NCBI RefSeq assembly: GCF_900100885.1
Contig: NZ_LT629692.1
Location: 3,162,001-3,226,000, forward strand
Direction of reading: 5' to 3'
Source: Microbacterium pygmaeum
GTDB lineage: Bacteria; Actinomycetota; Actinomycetes; Actinomycetales; Microbacteriaceae
Length of the DNA: 64,000 nt
Both the position numbers and the translations under genes were made by a program. Positions 53,022 to 61,241 of the stretch are shown piece by piece. Below the pieces are notes generated by a model. That model did not search any database. It saw nothing but the letters and a program-made list of their open reading frames with translations, and had not been told where the DNA came from. Position 1 is the first letter of the stretch. Each line of letters opens with the position of its first letter.

Positions 53022-53231
53022 TCAGCGCGGCGAGATCGTCTCGTGACGGACGACGACCCACCCGCGCGGAACCGACAGGCGGTCGGTGTGGATCGCGCAC
53101 AGATCGTGCGCATGACGATCACCGGCGGCACCGAGCGGGCCGATCGCCGCCATCTGGTCGCCGTAGTCGTACGTCAGGGTCGACACCGCTTCACGCGCGC
53201 ATGCCACTTTGGAGCAGAGTCTGTCTTGCAT
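53022..53231 (-). CDS. DUF3499-family small zinc-ribbon-like protein
   Basis: A 69-residue protein, DRLCSKVACAREAVSTLTYD then HDLCAIHTDRLSVPRGWVVV. The Cys pair (C6, C11) and the later C-x-x-H make a likely metal site. It matches the actinobacterial DUF3499 family (Rv3258c in M. tuberculosis); function unknown. I start at ATG 53231, 7 nt after TAGCGT. A much longer open frame continues upstream to 53900 but runs through a convincing gene on the other strand. Confidence 0.82.
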   Translation of the reverse strand: MQDRLCSKVACAREAVSTLTYDYGDQMAAIGPLGAAGDRHAHDLCAIHTDRLSVPRGWVVVRHETISPR

Positions 53232-53309
53232 CGATGCCACGCTATCCACCGCAGCGGACACCGAGCGGATGCCGCGCCGCGAGCACCCGCGACCAGACCC
53301 TCGCGCGCC

Positions 53310-53315
53310 TAGGAT
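53310..53315 (+). promoter_or_regulatory. -10 TAGGAT, leaderless start
   Basis: TAGGAT ends 6 nt before ATG 53322, identical in layout to 35439. No ribosome site. Confidence 0.5.
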
Positions 53316-53321
53316 GAGCGC

Positions 53322-53759
53322 ATGGCGTGGCGCAAGAGCAGGCAGACCTCGACCCCCACGCGCCGCCCTGCCCGGCACGGCCGCCATGGTCGGGAAGGCC
53401 GAAGCCCGGTGGTGCGCCCGCCGCTGCCGCCGCTGGAGACCCGCGCCGAGCGGTTCGATCTCGCGGTGGGCACCGCCGCCGAGTTCCTTCGCTCGGCGTG
53501 GCCGGAGCTTCGCGATGTGAGCTTCGAGGTCGGCGACATGCCCGCAGCCAGCGACGAGGACGGCATCCCCCGCTGGACGACGCTGGCCGCTGAGAAGCGC
53601 ATCATCCTGTACCGCCTGCCCATCGAACGGCTGAGTCACCTGCACCGCAACGATGAACTGCATCGGCGCATGATGATCGAGAGCTGCGTCTTCCGAGCGG
53701 CCGCCGAGTACCTGGGGCGCGATCCCTGGGACCTCGGTCCCGAACGCTTCCGGTTCTGA
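53322..53759 (+). CDS. zincin-fold metallopeptidase relative, Rv3259 type
   Basis: A 145-residue protein with a basic, disordered start (RRPARHGRHGREGRSP) and a compact domain from about residue 35: ERFDLAVGTAAEFLRSAWPE, RIILYRLPIERLSHLHRNDE, CVFRAAAEYLGRDPWDLGPE. It resembles the small zincin family annotated as metallopeptidase, but I find no HExxH; the place where it belongs reads MIESCVFRAAAEY. Activity is therefore doubtful. Divergent from DUF3499, as in M. tuberculosis, and 7 bp from the convergent DUF5719 stop. Confidence 0.72.
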   Translation: MAWRKSRQTSTPTRRPARHGRHGREGRSPVVRPPLPPLETRAERFDLAVGTAAEFLRSAWPELRDVSFEVGDMPAASDEDGIPRWTTLAAEKRIILYRLPIERLSHLHRNDELHRRMMIESCVFRAAAEYLGRDPWDLGPERFRF

Positions 53760-53766
53760 AGTCGCC

Positions 53767-55182
53767 TCAGGGATAGACGGTGATCTCGGCCGCGACCGCG
53801 TCGGCCGACCACACCGGGAAGCCGGCGAGCGCGCCGTCTCCGGTGAGCGAGAGGGATGCGCGGATGCCCGGGCCGGCCGGCTCGAGCGAGTACACCGCAC
53901 CGGCTGACAGCCGGACCGCGGTGCTGGTACCCGCGGGGACGGTCACCGCTTCGGAGGTCGCCCCATCGGTGGAGGTCACCGTGACGGCGAGCGCTTCTCC
54001 GGTCGGATTGGCCAGGGTGAGCACCGGGGCGGGGCCGGTCGGCGCGGCGAACAGGCTCGGCACGTCCACCGACGGGGCCGAGGTGTACCAGGCGAAGTCC
54101 GCGCCTTCGGCGAACCCGGTCGTCTGCCACACGGCTGCGACGATCGCGGCCTCCGCGGTCACCGCGACGGTGTAGCTGCCGGTCGGCAGGCCGGTCAGTT
54201 CGACCTCGGTCGGGGCGCCCGCGGCCAGCGGCACCGACGTCGTGGTGATCGGAGCGCTCGCACCGACCGGGGTGACTGTGACCGTCGCCGTGCCGGGCGA
54301 CGCGGGTGCGAGCATCCGCAGCACGGTCGTGGTCTGCGTGGTCCCCGCCGTGGCCGGGATCTCGGTGACCGCGACCCCGGGGATGATCTGCTCGAAGCCG
54401 GGCATCGCGATGGCACCGACCTGGTCAACGCCGCCGGGCACCAGGGTGCGCGTGATGCTCGTCTGCAACGACGCCTGCACCGGTGCGCCGGTGGCCGTGA
54501 CACGCACCACGGGGCTCTCCTCGCCGAGGATGAGCCCGGCCAGGGGCACGATGATCTGCCCTCGTGCGGGGACGACCAGATCGGTGCCGCCGGCCGGAAC
54601 CTGCGGTTCCCCCGATCCGTAGACCGTGAGCTGCACGGTCGCCGGCACGTCACCCGGGTTGGCCAGCACCACGAGGTCGGCCGCCCCTGTCGCCGCCGAC
54701 CCGCCGACCAGCCATGACTCCATCAGAGGCGGACGGCAGGCCGATGCCGCGAAGCCGCCGAGGTCGTCGGCGACGACCGTCGTGGAGCCCGATGCGGCGA
54801 CATCCGTCCTCGTTCGATCCTGCGGCTGCGCGATCAGCGCCTGCGGGGCCGACAGCCCATCGACGATGACGGTGCCGAGCGTCTCCGAGATCGGCTCCGC
54901 GCGGCCGGCCGGCACGCCGCCGGTGACGGTCTGGGCGGCCGCCGTCACCAGTCGACCGGTGGAATCGAGTTCGCGACCGACTGCGAGCAGTCCGCCGTCG
55001 CACACGACGACGCTGTCGGAGGGCGCCGGCGTCGCGGCGATCGCAACCGGCGCGTGGACCACGCCCGGCCACGGAACCGAGACCGCGGTCACGACGCCGA
55101 CCACGAACAGGATCAGCACGAGGGTGCCGGCCAGCAGCCGCGCGCTGGTCGTGGCCCATCGGAAGAGTCGGCGATCGCTCAT
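53767..55182 (-). CDS. DUF5719-family cell-surface protein
   Basis: A 471-residue protein with one N-terminal membrane helix (LLAGTLVLILFVVGVVTAVS, about 16-36) and a large Thr/Val/Ala-rich extracytoplasmic part made of beta-sandwich-like repeats (LVVLANPGDVPATVQLTVYG, APVLTLANPTGEALAVTVTS). No catalytic motif seen. The ATG overlaps the stop of the big glycosyltransferase (ATGA) with AGGAGG upstream, so the two are made together and probably act on the same envelope polymer. Confidence 0.78.
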   Translation of the reverse strand: MSDRRLFRWATTSARLLAGTLVLILFVVGVVTAVSVPWPGVVHAPVAIAATPAPSDSVVVCDGGLLAVGRELDSTGRLVTAAAQTVTGGVPAGRAEPISETLGTVIVDGLSAPQALIAQPQDRTRTDVAASGSTTVVADDLGGFAASACRPPLMESWLVGGSAATGAADLVVLANPGDVPATVQLTVYGSGEPQVPAGGTDLVVPARGQIIVPLAGLILGEESPVVRVTATGAPVQASLQTSITRTLVPGGVDQVGAIAMPGFEQIIPGVAVTEIPATAGTTQTTTVLRMLAPASPGTATVTVTPVGASAPITTTSVPLAAGAPTEVELTGLPTGSYTVAVTAEAAIVAAVWQTTGFAEGADFAWYTSAPSVDVPSLFAAPTGPAPVLTLANPTGEALAVTVTSTDGATSEAVTVPAGTSTAVRLSAGAVYSLEPAGPGIRASLSLTGDGALAGFPVWSADAVAAEITVYP

Positions 55183-58025
55183 CGGCCCTCCTGCCAGTAC
55201 GGACCGACCACGCGCGAGGTGCGCCGGGCCTGACGCCGCGAGGCTGCGGTCGGAACCGCCAGCAGCAGCGCGATCCCGACGGCAACGAGCTGGGCAAGCG
55301 CGAGCCCGCGGCCCAGGTCGTGCGCGGCCTTCGGCTCGGCCGGCCGAGCCTGGACCTCCTGGGTGACGCGCCACAGCTCGCCCTTGGCGGTCTCCCCCAC
55401 CGCATCCAGCCCGGAGCGCTGATCCAGCGCGGTGGCCGCCGCCAGCCGGAAGGCCCGGGCGTTGTCGGTCTCCGGCTCGCCCGACGGCGCGAGCAGGACG
55501 AAGCTCAGTCCGTTCTCGGCCAGTTCCGCGACGACGTCCTCGGCGGCGGAGGTGACGAGGTCCGCCGCGAGCATCGCCACCTGCTCGTCCTGCGCCGACG
55601 CGGTGATGCGCGTGGTCAGCATCGTCGCCTGGCCGTCCAATGTTTCGCTGCCGCCCCACACGACGCGCGCCGACACGCCGCCCTCGTTCTGCGGCGTGAG
55701 CACGATCGTCCCGACCTCGGGATCATCCTTCCCCTCCGCGGCCACGTACGCGGGCAGCGTGCTCACTGGACCGTTCGTGAGCACGTCCGCGTGGCGTGCC
55801 GTCGCGGTGAGCGCCGGCACGGACAGCACGACGACGGCGAGGAGCACGACGACCGTCGCGAGACTCCGCACCGCGGCCATCCGCGGCGCCAATCCCGCGT
55901 CGAGGGCGGCGAGGGCTCCGCCGAGGGCACCGAGCCAGGCCAGACTCAAACCCGTCCCGGGCCAGATCGCCACGGCCTGCGACTGCGTGAAGACGACCGC
56001 GAACCCGACGGCGCCGAACGCGGTGGCGATGCCGAGGGCGGCGATCACCAGCAGCGCGATTCCGGACGCCCATCGCTGCGTCAGCGGGGCGACCAGCGCG
56101 AGCAATGCGACGGGTGCGGCCAGGAGCGGCACCCACCATGTCGGCAGGCCGGGGACGAATCCCACCCAGCCCGCGAGGTCGGCGGTCGGGAAGCCCGCTG
56201 CCAGCAGCGCACGACCCGCGGCATCCGCCGCCACCTGCGGTCCCGCCCACACCGCTCCCGGATCCGCGAGCAGCCCCCACACGTTCCCGGCCCGCACCTG
56301 GTACCAGACCAGGGGCGCCGCCAACAGGGCGGACGGGATGATCAGCCAGATCAGGTGGGAGAGCCCGCGTCCCGCACGCATCGACAGGACGAGCACGACC
56401 ATGCCGACCCAGATCAACGCGAGCGCAGGAGCCAGCGAGGGCGCGCATGCCAGGACTGCGACCAGGAGCAGGGATGCCGCGCCCGCTGCCACCCACGACC
56501 TGCGCGCCACTGATCCGGCGTAGAACAGCCAGGGCAGCAGCAGGTGGAGCATCACGGCCGCCGGCCGCCCCGCGGTGAGCGCGACCAGCAGGGTCGGGGC
56601 CAGAGCCCACACGACTCCCCCGGCGATGCGCAGCAGGGGGCGATCGGTCACGCGGGTGGCGGCGAACCACCCACCCAGTGCGGCCAGCGGAAGTGCCAGG
56701 AGCCACAGCACGACCAGCGCCCGTGACGGCTCGGCGGGTGAGAGACTGCCGATCACGGCGAGCAGGCTCGAGAACGGATCCGCCGGGCCGATGCTCTCGA
56801 GTCCGACCGTGCGCAGTCCGTACAGGGCGTTGGACCACAGCTGCCCGAGGCTCGTGGAGAGCGGCTGCAGGGCGCCGCCGCCGAGGACCGACCAGGCGGT
56901 CAGCGCGGGGAACGCGGCGACCGAGACGACTGCGGCACCCAGGACGAGCCAGGCTCCGCCGCCGATGAAGAACTTCAGCTCCCCGCGGCGCGGCGCCGCC
57001 GTGGCATCCGCATCGTCATCGAGCCGTTCGCGCATCTCCCGCGCCGACACACGCAGCGGGGAGATCAGCGACCACGGCGCGGAGCGGGAGGAGCGGATGC
57101 CACGGCGCGTGCGCGCCACGGCGCCGAGGCTCACCAGCCCGACCGCGGCTGCGCCCCACTCGGGCCCGACCAGGCCGGGCTGCTTGCGGACGATCTGCAG
57201 CAGGGTCCGCCAGACGGCGATCGGCAGGATCGAGAGCCAATGCAGGGGAACGGCGAAGGCGGGGGCGTAGGACAGCCAGCGGTGCAGCTGCGCGCGGCGG
57301 GACGCGAAACCGCGGCGACGACGCCGAGCGGGCGTGAGCGGCGCGGGCAGCCCGGCGACGCCGTCGCCGGACACAGCGATCAGCGCGGTCGGGGCGAGCA
57401 GCACCCGCGACCCGGCGAGGCGGGCGCGCACGCCGAGGTCGAGTCCTTCGTCGGCACCCGAGAGGCCTCGGTCGATTCCGGACAGGGTCCGCCAGGCATC
57501 CGCTCGGACCAGGATGCCGCGCACATCCGATCCCAGTACGTCTTCCTGCGCGTCGTGCTGACCCTGGTCGAGCTCGTCGTCGGCCAGGCCCACCGAGCGG
57601 CCGAAGCCGGTCATGCTCACCCCCAGCGAGACGATCTCGGTCCGGTCGGCCCAGCGGACGAGCTTCGGCGCGACGAACGCCACCGAGGGCGCCAGTTCCA
57701 GCGCGCCGACCAGGCGGGCCAGAGCCTCGGGTTCGGGCGCAGTGTCCTGCGCGAGGAGCCACACCGCATCGCCGGTCAGGCGCAGGGTCGCCATGGCGGT
57801 CGCCGCCGCGTACGAGGTGCCGGCCGGGGCGGCGATGACGGATTCCGCCGTGGACGAGCGGGCGACCTCGGTCACACCGGAGTCCTCGCCGCACGTGACG
57901 ATCGTGAGGGCATCCAGCGGCTGGGACTGCTCGGCCAGCGCGGCGAGCGTGCGCCGCAGATGGTGCGCCGCCGGTGTGCGCCCGTCGGGGCGCACCACGA
58001 GGATGGCGTGAACTCTGGCGGGCAT
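55179..58025 (-). CDS. large membrane glycosyltransferase, family 2
   Basis: A 948-residue protein. Residues 1 to about 235 are a GT-A glycosyltransferase domain (VHAILVVRPDGRTPAAHHLR, GDAVWLLAQDTAPEPEALAR, FVAPKLVRWADRTEIVSLGV). The DxD position reads QDTAP rather than a clean DxD. From about 260 there are some 12-14 hydrophobic helices with long loops, giving a polytopic C-terminal half. The substrate is unknown; wall or membrane glycans are likely. TAGGCT lies 8 nt before ATG 58025. Coupled to the DUF5719 gene and next to whiB2. Confidence 0.82.
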   Translation of the reverse strand: MPARVHAILVVRPDGRTPAAHHLRRTLAALAEQSQPLDALTIVTCGEDSGVTEVARSSTAESVIAAPAGTSYAAATAMATLRLTGDAVWLLAQDTAPEPEALARLVGALELAPSVAFVAPKLVRWADRTEIVSLGVSMTGFGRSVGLADDELDQGQHDAQEDVLGSDVRGILVRADAWRTLSGIDRGLSGADEGLDLGVRARLAGSRVLLAPTALIAVSGDGVAGLPAPLTPARRRRRGFASRRAQLHRWLSYAPAFAVPLHWLSILPIAVWRTLLQIVRKQPGLVGPEWGAAAVGLVSLGAVARTRRGIRSSRSAPWSLISPLRVSAREMRERLDDDADATAAPRRGELKFFIGGGAWLVLGAAVVSVAAFPALTAWSVLGGGALQPLSTSLGQLWSNALYGLRTVGLESIGPADPFSSLLAVIGSLSPAEPSRALVVLWLLALPLAALGGWFAATRVTDRPLLRIAGGVVWALAPTLLVALTAGRPAAVMLHLLLPWLFYAGSVARRSWVAAGAASLLLVAVLACAPSLAPALALIWVGMVVLVLSMRAGRGLSHLIWLIIPSALLAAPLVWYQVRAGNVWGLLADPGAVWAGPQVAADAAGRALLAAGFPTADLAGWVGFVPGLPTWWVPLLAAPVALLALVAPLTQRWASGIALLVIAALGIATAFGAVGFAVVFTQSQAVAIWPGTGLSLAWLGALGGALAALDAGLAPRMAAVRSLATVVVLLAVVVLSVPALTATARHADVLTNGPVSTLPAYVAAEGKDDPEVGTIVLTPQNEGGVSARVVWGGSETLDGQATMLTTRITASAQDEQVAMLAADLVTSAAEDVVAELAENGLSFVLLAPSGEPETDNARAFRLAAATALDQRSGLDAVGETAKGELWRVTQEVQARPAEPKAAHDLGRGLALAQLVAVGIALLLAVPTAASRRQARRTSRVVGPYWQEGR

Positions 58026-58113
58026 AGGCGTTCAGCCTAAACGCGGGTCGCGCGGCACCCGGGCGTACGCGCCGTCGGCGGCGGAACCCGCGAGATTCCG
58101 GCGCGCTGGCGGA

Positions 58114-58434
58114 TCAGCCCGCGCGTCGCTTCAGCTTGCGGCGTTCGCGCTCGCTGAGGCCGCCCCAGATGCCGAAGCGCTCGTCGTTCTGCAGCGCGTA
58201 TTCCAGGCACTGGTCGCGCACGTCGCACGTGGTGCAGATGCGCTTCGCGTCGCGCGTGGAGCCGCCCTTTTCCGGGAAGAAGGCTTCCGGATCGGTCTGC
58301 GCGCACAGCGCGTCGGTCTGCCAGCCGAGCGGGTTGCCGTCGTCGCCTTCGAGCGGACGACGCACCCCCGGCACACCCAGCTGAACCGGATCGACGAACC
58401 AATTGTCGGGAACGCCGGAACGGTAACCCGTCAT
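58114..58434 (-). CDS. whiB2: WhiB2-family iron-sulphur regulator
   Basis: A 106-residue protein with cysteines 44, 67, 70 and 76 for a 4Fe-4S cluster, DPEAFFPEKGGSTRDAKRIC, the GIWGG turn (88-92) and a basic tail (SERERRKLKRRAG). The longer N-terminus and FGIWGGLSERERR place it with WhiB2/WhmD (WhiB of Streptomyces), required for division septa. I start at ATG 58434 with GGGAG upstream. It has its own promoter with a palindrome. Lies between manA and the envelope glycosyltransferase, as whiB2 lies near manA in M. tuberculosis. Confidence 0.92.
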   Translation of the reverse strand: MTGYRSGVPDNWFVDPVQLGVPGVRRPLEGDDGNPLGWQTDALCAQTDPEAFFPEKGGSTRDAKRICTTCDVRDQCLEYALQNDERFGIWGGLSERERRKLKRRAG

Positions 58435-58488
58435 CTCGTTCTCCCACCCCTTGAAACAACCCCCCACGCCGGTTCGCGTGTACGAGTA

Positions 58489-58517
58489 ATTACACCGGTG
58501 TAGTTCGCCGAGGTCAA
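58489..58517 (-). promoter_or_regulatory. whiB2 promoter with embedded palindrome
   Basis: On the minus strand TTGACC (58517 to 58512), 17 nt, then TGTAAT (58494 to 58489): the best sigma-70-type promoter in the window. The perfect 12-bp palindrome TACACCGGTGTA (58491-58502) overlaps the -10 and spacer, a natural operator position. The leader would be about 48 nt. Nothing else is evident between here and manA. Confidence 0.6.
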
Positions 58518-58618
58518 GTCGCAGATCGTAAAGCCTCACCCCGCGCTTGAACGTTTAGACGCGCCGTCGGCGTGTCGCGGTCGATCACGACAACGTCACG
58601 AACGCGATGCTGACGCGG

Positions 58619-59797
58619 TCACGCCTCGGCGCCGGGCTCCGCCACGAACGCCTCGCCGTGGCCATCGAGGCGGACTGCGTGCTCGTCCGGGGTGACGAAG
58701 ACTGCTTCGCCGGGCTCCAACGTGATCGACTCCCCGGTTTCGGCGCCACGGACGGTGACCGCGCCCGCGGTCCCGAGGACGATCGCCGGGCCGCCGACGG
58801 CCACGCTCACGGGGCGCCCCGCCGGAACGATCGCATGCGTCAGCGCGAAGTCCGGCACATCCACCTCGAACGCGGCGGCACCGTCCTGCGGCGACGGCCG
58901 CAGGACGGGCGGCAGGCCCGGAGCGGGATCGAGCAGGCGGACCAGCTCACCGACGTTGATGTGCTTGGGAGTGAGCCCTCCGCGCAGCACGTTGTCACTG
59001 GCGGCCATGATCTCCACGCCGAGCCCGGCCTGATAGGCGTGCAGCACGCCGGCCGGGACGAACAGTCCCTCGCCGCGCGTCAGGACGATGAGGTTCATCA
59101 GCAATGCGATGACCACTCCCGGGTCGTCGGGGTACGCCTTGCCCAAGGTGCGCAGCAGCGCGAGCTCCGCCGCGAACTCGTCGGATTCCGCCGCCTCCCC
59201 CGCGGCCACGATCGCGTCGATCTCGGCCCCGGCGTCCCCCGACAGCAGCCAGGCGATCGTCTCGCGCATCGCATCGCCCTGCGCCCCCGGGTCCTCGTCC
59301 TCCTGAGGAAGCCGAGCCGCGACCGCGGCGCCGGCGGCACCGAGTGTCCCGAGGAGGCGGCGGGTCGCGGCGAGATCCCGGAGGCCGGCGAGCGCCGTGA
59401 AGGTGTCGCTCACCGCGACGATGAGCTCGGGTTTGTGGTTCTCGTCGCGGTACGTGCGGTCCGCGGCATCCCGATCGATCCCTGCCGCTTCTTCGCGGGC
59501 GAAGCCGGCCGCCGCTTCGGCACGCGAGGGGTGCGACTGGATCGACAGCGATGAACCGGCCGCGAGCAGCTTGAGCAGGTAGGGCAGCCGAGGGGGGATG
59601 CCGAAGCCCGCCGCCTCATCCTCGAGCCAGACGTTCAGCGGACGACCGTCCGAGGTCATCGCGGGGCTGCCGGGGTGATCGCCGAACCACACCTCCGCCT
59701 CCGGCGCGCCCGACGGGGCCCGGCCCTGGAGTTCGGGCAGCAATGTCGCTGACCCCCAGTCGTAATCCCGCGGAACATTGGAGAGGGCCACCAGCAT
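58619..59797 (-). CDS. manA: mannose-6-phosphate isomerase, class I
   Basis: A 392-residue zinc enzyme interconverting fructose 6-phosphate and mannose 6-phosphate, the source of GDP-mannose for mannosylated lipids and glycans. LPYLLKLLAAGSSLSIQSHP (about 70-89), NHKPELIVAVSDTFTALAGL (about 125), and EGLFVPAGVLHAYQAGLGVE then MAASDNVLRGGLTPKHINVG (about 250-290) hold the zinc His/Glu ligands and the catalytic Arg region. TAGACT (59809 to 59804) is 6 nt before ATG 59797, so the message is leaderless. Divergent from the ligase pair. Confidence 0.93.
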   Translation of the reverse strand: MLVALSNVPRDYDWGSATLLPELQGRAPSGAPEAEVWFGDHPGSPAMTSDGRPLNVWLEDEAAGFGIPPRLPYLLKLLAAGSSLSIQSHPSRAEAAAGFAREEAAGIDRDAADRTYRDENHKPELIVAVSDTFTALAGLRDLAATRRLLGTLGAAGAAVAARLPQEDEDPGAQGDAMRETIAWLLSGDAGAEIDAIVAAGEAAESDEFAAELALLRTLGKAYPDDPGVVIALLMNLIVLTRGEGLFVPAGVLHAYQAGLGVEIMAASDNVLRGGLTPKHINVGELVRLLDPAPGLPPVLRPSPQDGAAAFEVDVPDFALTHAIVPAGRPVSVAVGGPAIVLGTAGAVTVRGAETGESITLEPGEAVFVTPDEHAVRLDGHGEAFVAEPGAEA

Positions 59798-59803
59798 GGC
59801 CTC

Positions 59804-59809
59804 AGTCTA
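59804..59809 (-). promoter_or_regulatory. -10 TAGACT, leaderless start of manA
   Basis: TAGACT (minus strand) ends 6 nt before the manA ATG in the 43-bp gap shared with the divergent ligase gene. Confidence 0.5.
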
Positions 59810-59840
59810 GGCAGGGCGCGCCCGGTACTCTGAGTTCACG

Positions 59841-61241
59841 ATGGCCGTCCACACCAAGCACCCGGCGTCGGCTCCGCCGGCAGCACCGGTCCGCGAGAAG
59901 ACCGGCCATCTGCTCCTGCGCGGCTGGTGCATCTTCGTGCTGTTCATGGCCCTGTCGGGCACCGCGTGGATCAACGCCTTCGGCAACACCGTGACAGCCG
60001 TCATCACGATCGCCGGCGGCGTGCTGTCGGTGGGGCTCTGGTTCGCGGTTCGCCCGCCGGTGCAGTGGCGCCGTCTCCCCTGGTTCACCTTCGCCTACGT
60101 CGCCTGGGCGGCCGCGTCGTTCCTGTGGTCGGCCTGGCGGGAGGCGACGGCGCTCACCCTGCTGCTCCTGGTCATCACGACCGTGCAGGCGCTCTTCATC
60201 GGCAGCGTGCTCAGCTGGCGCGAGATCGTGCGCACGATCGCATCCGCCCTCAAGTGGGTCATCGGGCTCTCGCTCGTCTTCGAACTGTGGGTCTCCGTCT
60301 TCGTGCAGGGACCGATCCTGCCGGGCTTCGTCCGACCGACCGAGAAGATGGACCCGATCGTCTATTGGTCGCGCGACAACCTCTTCGACGGCGGCCGCAT
60401 CCAGGGCATCCTCGGCAACGCCAATCTGCTCGGCCCGATCGCGCTGCTGGCGATCGTCGTCTTCGCGATCCGCTTCGTCGCACGCTCCTCCAACCGGTTC
60501 CTGCTCGGGGCGTGGATCGTCCTGGCGGCCTACCTGTTCTACCGCGCAGCGTCGGCGACGGCATACGTCGCGGCGGTGGCGGTCCTGCTGGTACTCGGCA
60601 CGGTCCTGATGATGCGCCGCGCGCGACGACCCGGAGCCCGGACCAGGTACTACATCGCCTATGCCGTCGTCGGGATCGGCGGAGCGCTCGCCGTGTGGCT
60701 GGCCCGCGGCGCGATCTTCACGGCGCTCGGTCGCAGCGCCGACCTCACCGGCCGCGAGGCCATCTGGGAGCAGGTCCTCGCGCGGGCCGCCGAGCACCCG
60801 GTCGTGGGCTGGGGCTTCTCCACGCCCTGGATCACGACCGACCCGGCCTTCGACGGCTGGATCATCGACCACGGCCAGACCGTCATGCAGGCGCACAACA
60901 TGTGGTTCGACGTGTATCTGCAGCTGGGGATCATCGGCGTCATCCTGATGGCGGGCGTGTACTTCGCGTTCATCTGGCGGTCCTGGTTCTTCGCCGTCGA
61001 CCGCCCGCGCTGGGATCTTCGCGACGACCGCCCCTACTCTCCGCTGACGCTGCTGCCGACGCTCGTCGGGGCGATCCTTCTCGTCCAGGGGCTGGCCGAA
61101 TCGAACCCGCTGCTGCTGTGGGGCTGGCTGTTCGTGGTCCTCCTGGCGTTCAAGATCAAGCAGTCCCCGCACGTCGGCGAGGGCGCGGCCGAGCAGCGCA
61201 TCGCCATCGAGCGCGGCGAGACGCCGCCGCCGGGGCCGTGA
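59841..61241 (+). CDS. O-antigen ligase-like membrane protein (first copy)
   Basis: A 466-residue polytopic protein with about ten hydrophobic helices and a large extracytoplasmic loop. The Wzy_C/WaaL-type signature is GREAIWEQVLARAAEHPVVG and WGFSTPW near residue 300-330, then MQAHNMWFDVYLQLGIIGVI with the conserved HN pair. RIQGILGNANLLGPIALLAI is the upstream conserved loop. Such enzymes join lipid-linked glycans to acceptors; the polymer here is unknown. It overlaps the second copy by GTGA. Confidence 0.85.
   Translation: MAVHTKHPASAPPAAPVREKTGHLLLRGWCIFVLFMALSGTAWINAFGNTVTAVITIAGGVLSVGLWFAVRPPVQWRRLPWFTFAYVAWAAASFLWSAWREATALTLLLLVITTVQALFIGSVLSWREIVRTIASALKWVIGLSLVFELWVSVFVQGPILPGFVRPTEKMDPIVYWSRDNLFDGGRIQGILGNANLLGPIALLAIVVFAIRFVARSSNRFLLGAWIVLAAYLFYRAASATAYVAAVAVLLVLGTVLMMRRARRPGARTRYYIAYAVVGIGGALAVWLARGAIFTALGRSADLTGREAIWEQVLARAAEHPVVGWGFSTPWITTDPAFDGWIIDHGQTVMQAHNMWFDVYLQLGIIGVILMAGVYFAFIWRSWFFAVDRPRWDLRDDRPYSPLTLLPTLVGAILLVQGLAESNPLLLWGWLFVVLLAFKIKQSPHVGEGAAEQRIAIERGETPPPGP

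Noticed and set aside
53232..53900. Long N-terminal extension of the DUF3499 protein
   Set aside because: It lies opposite the Rv3259-type gene and has no family match; DUF3499 proteins are short.
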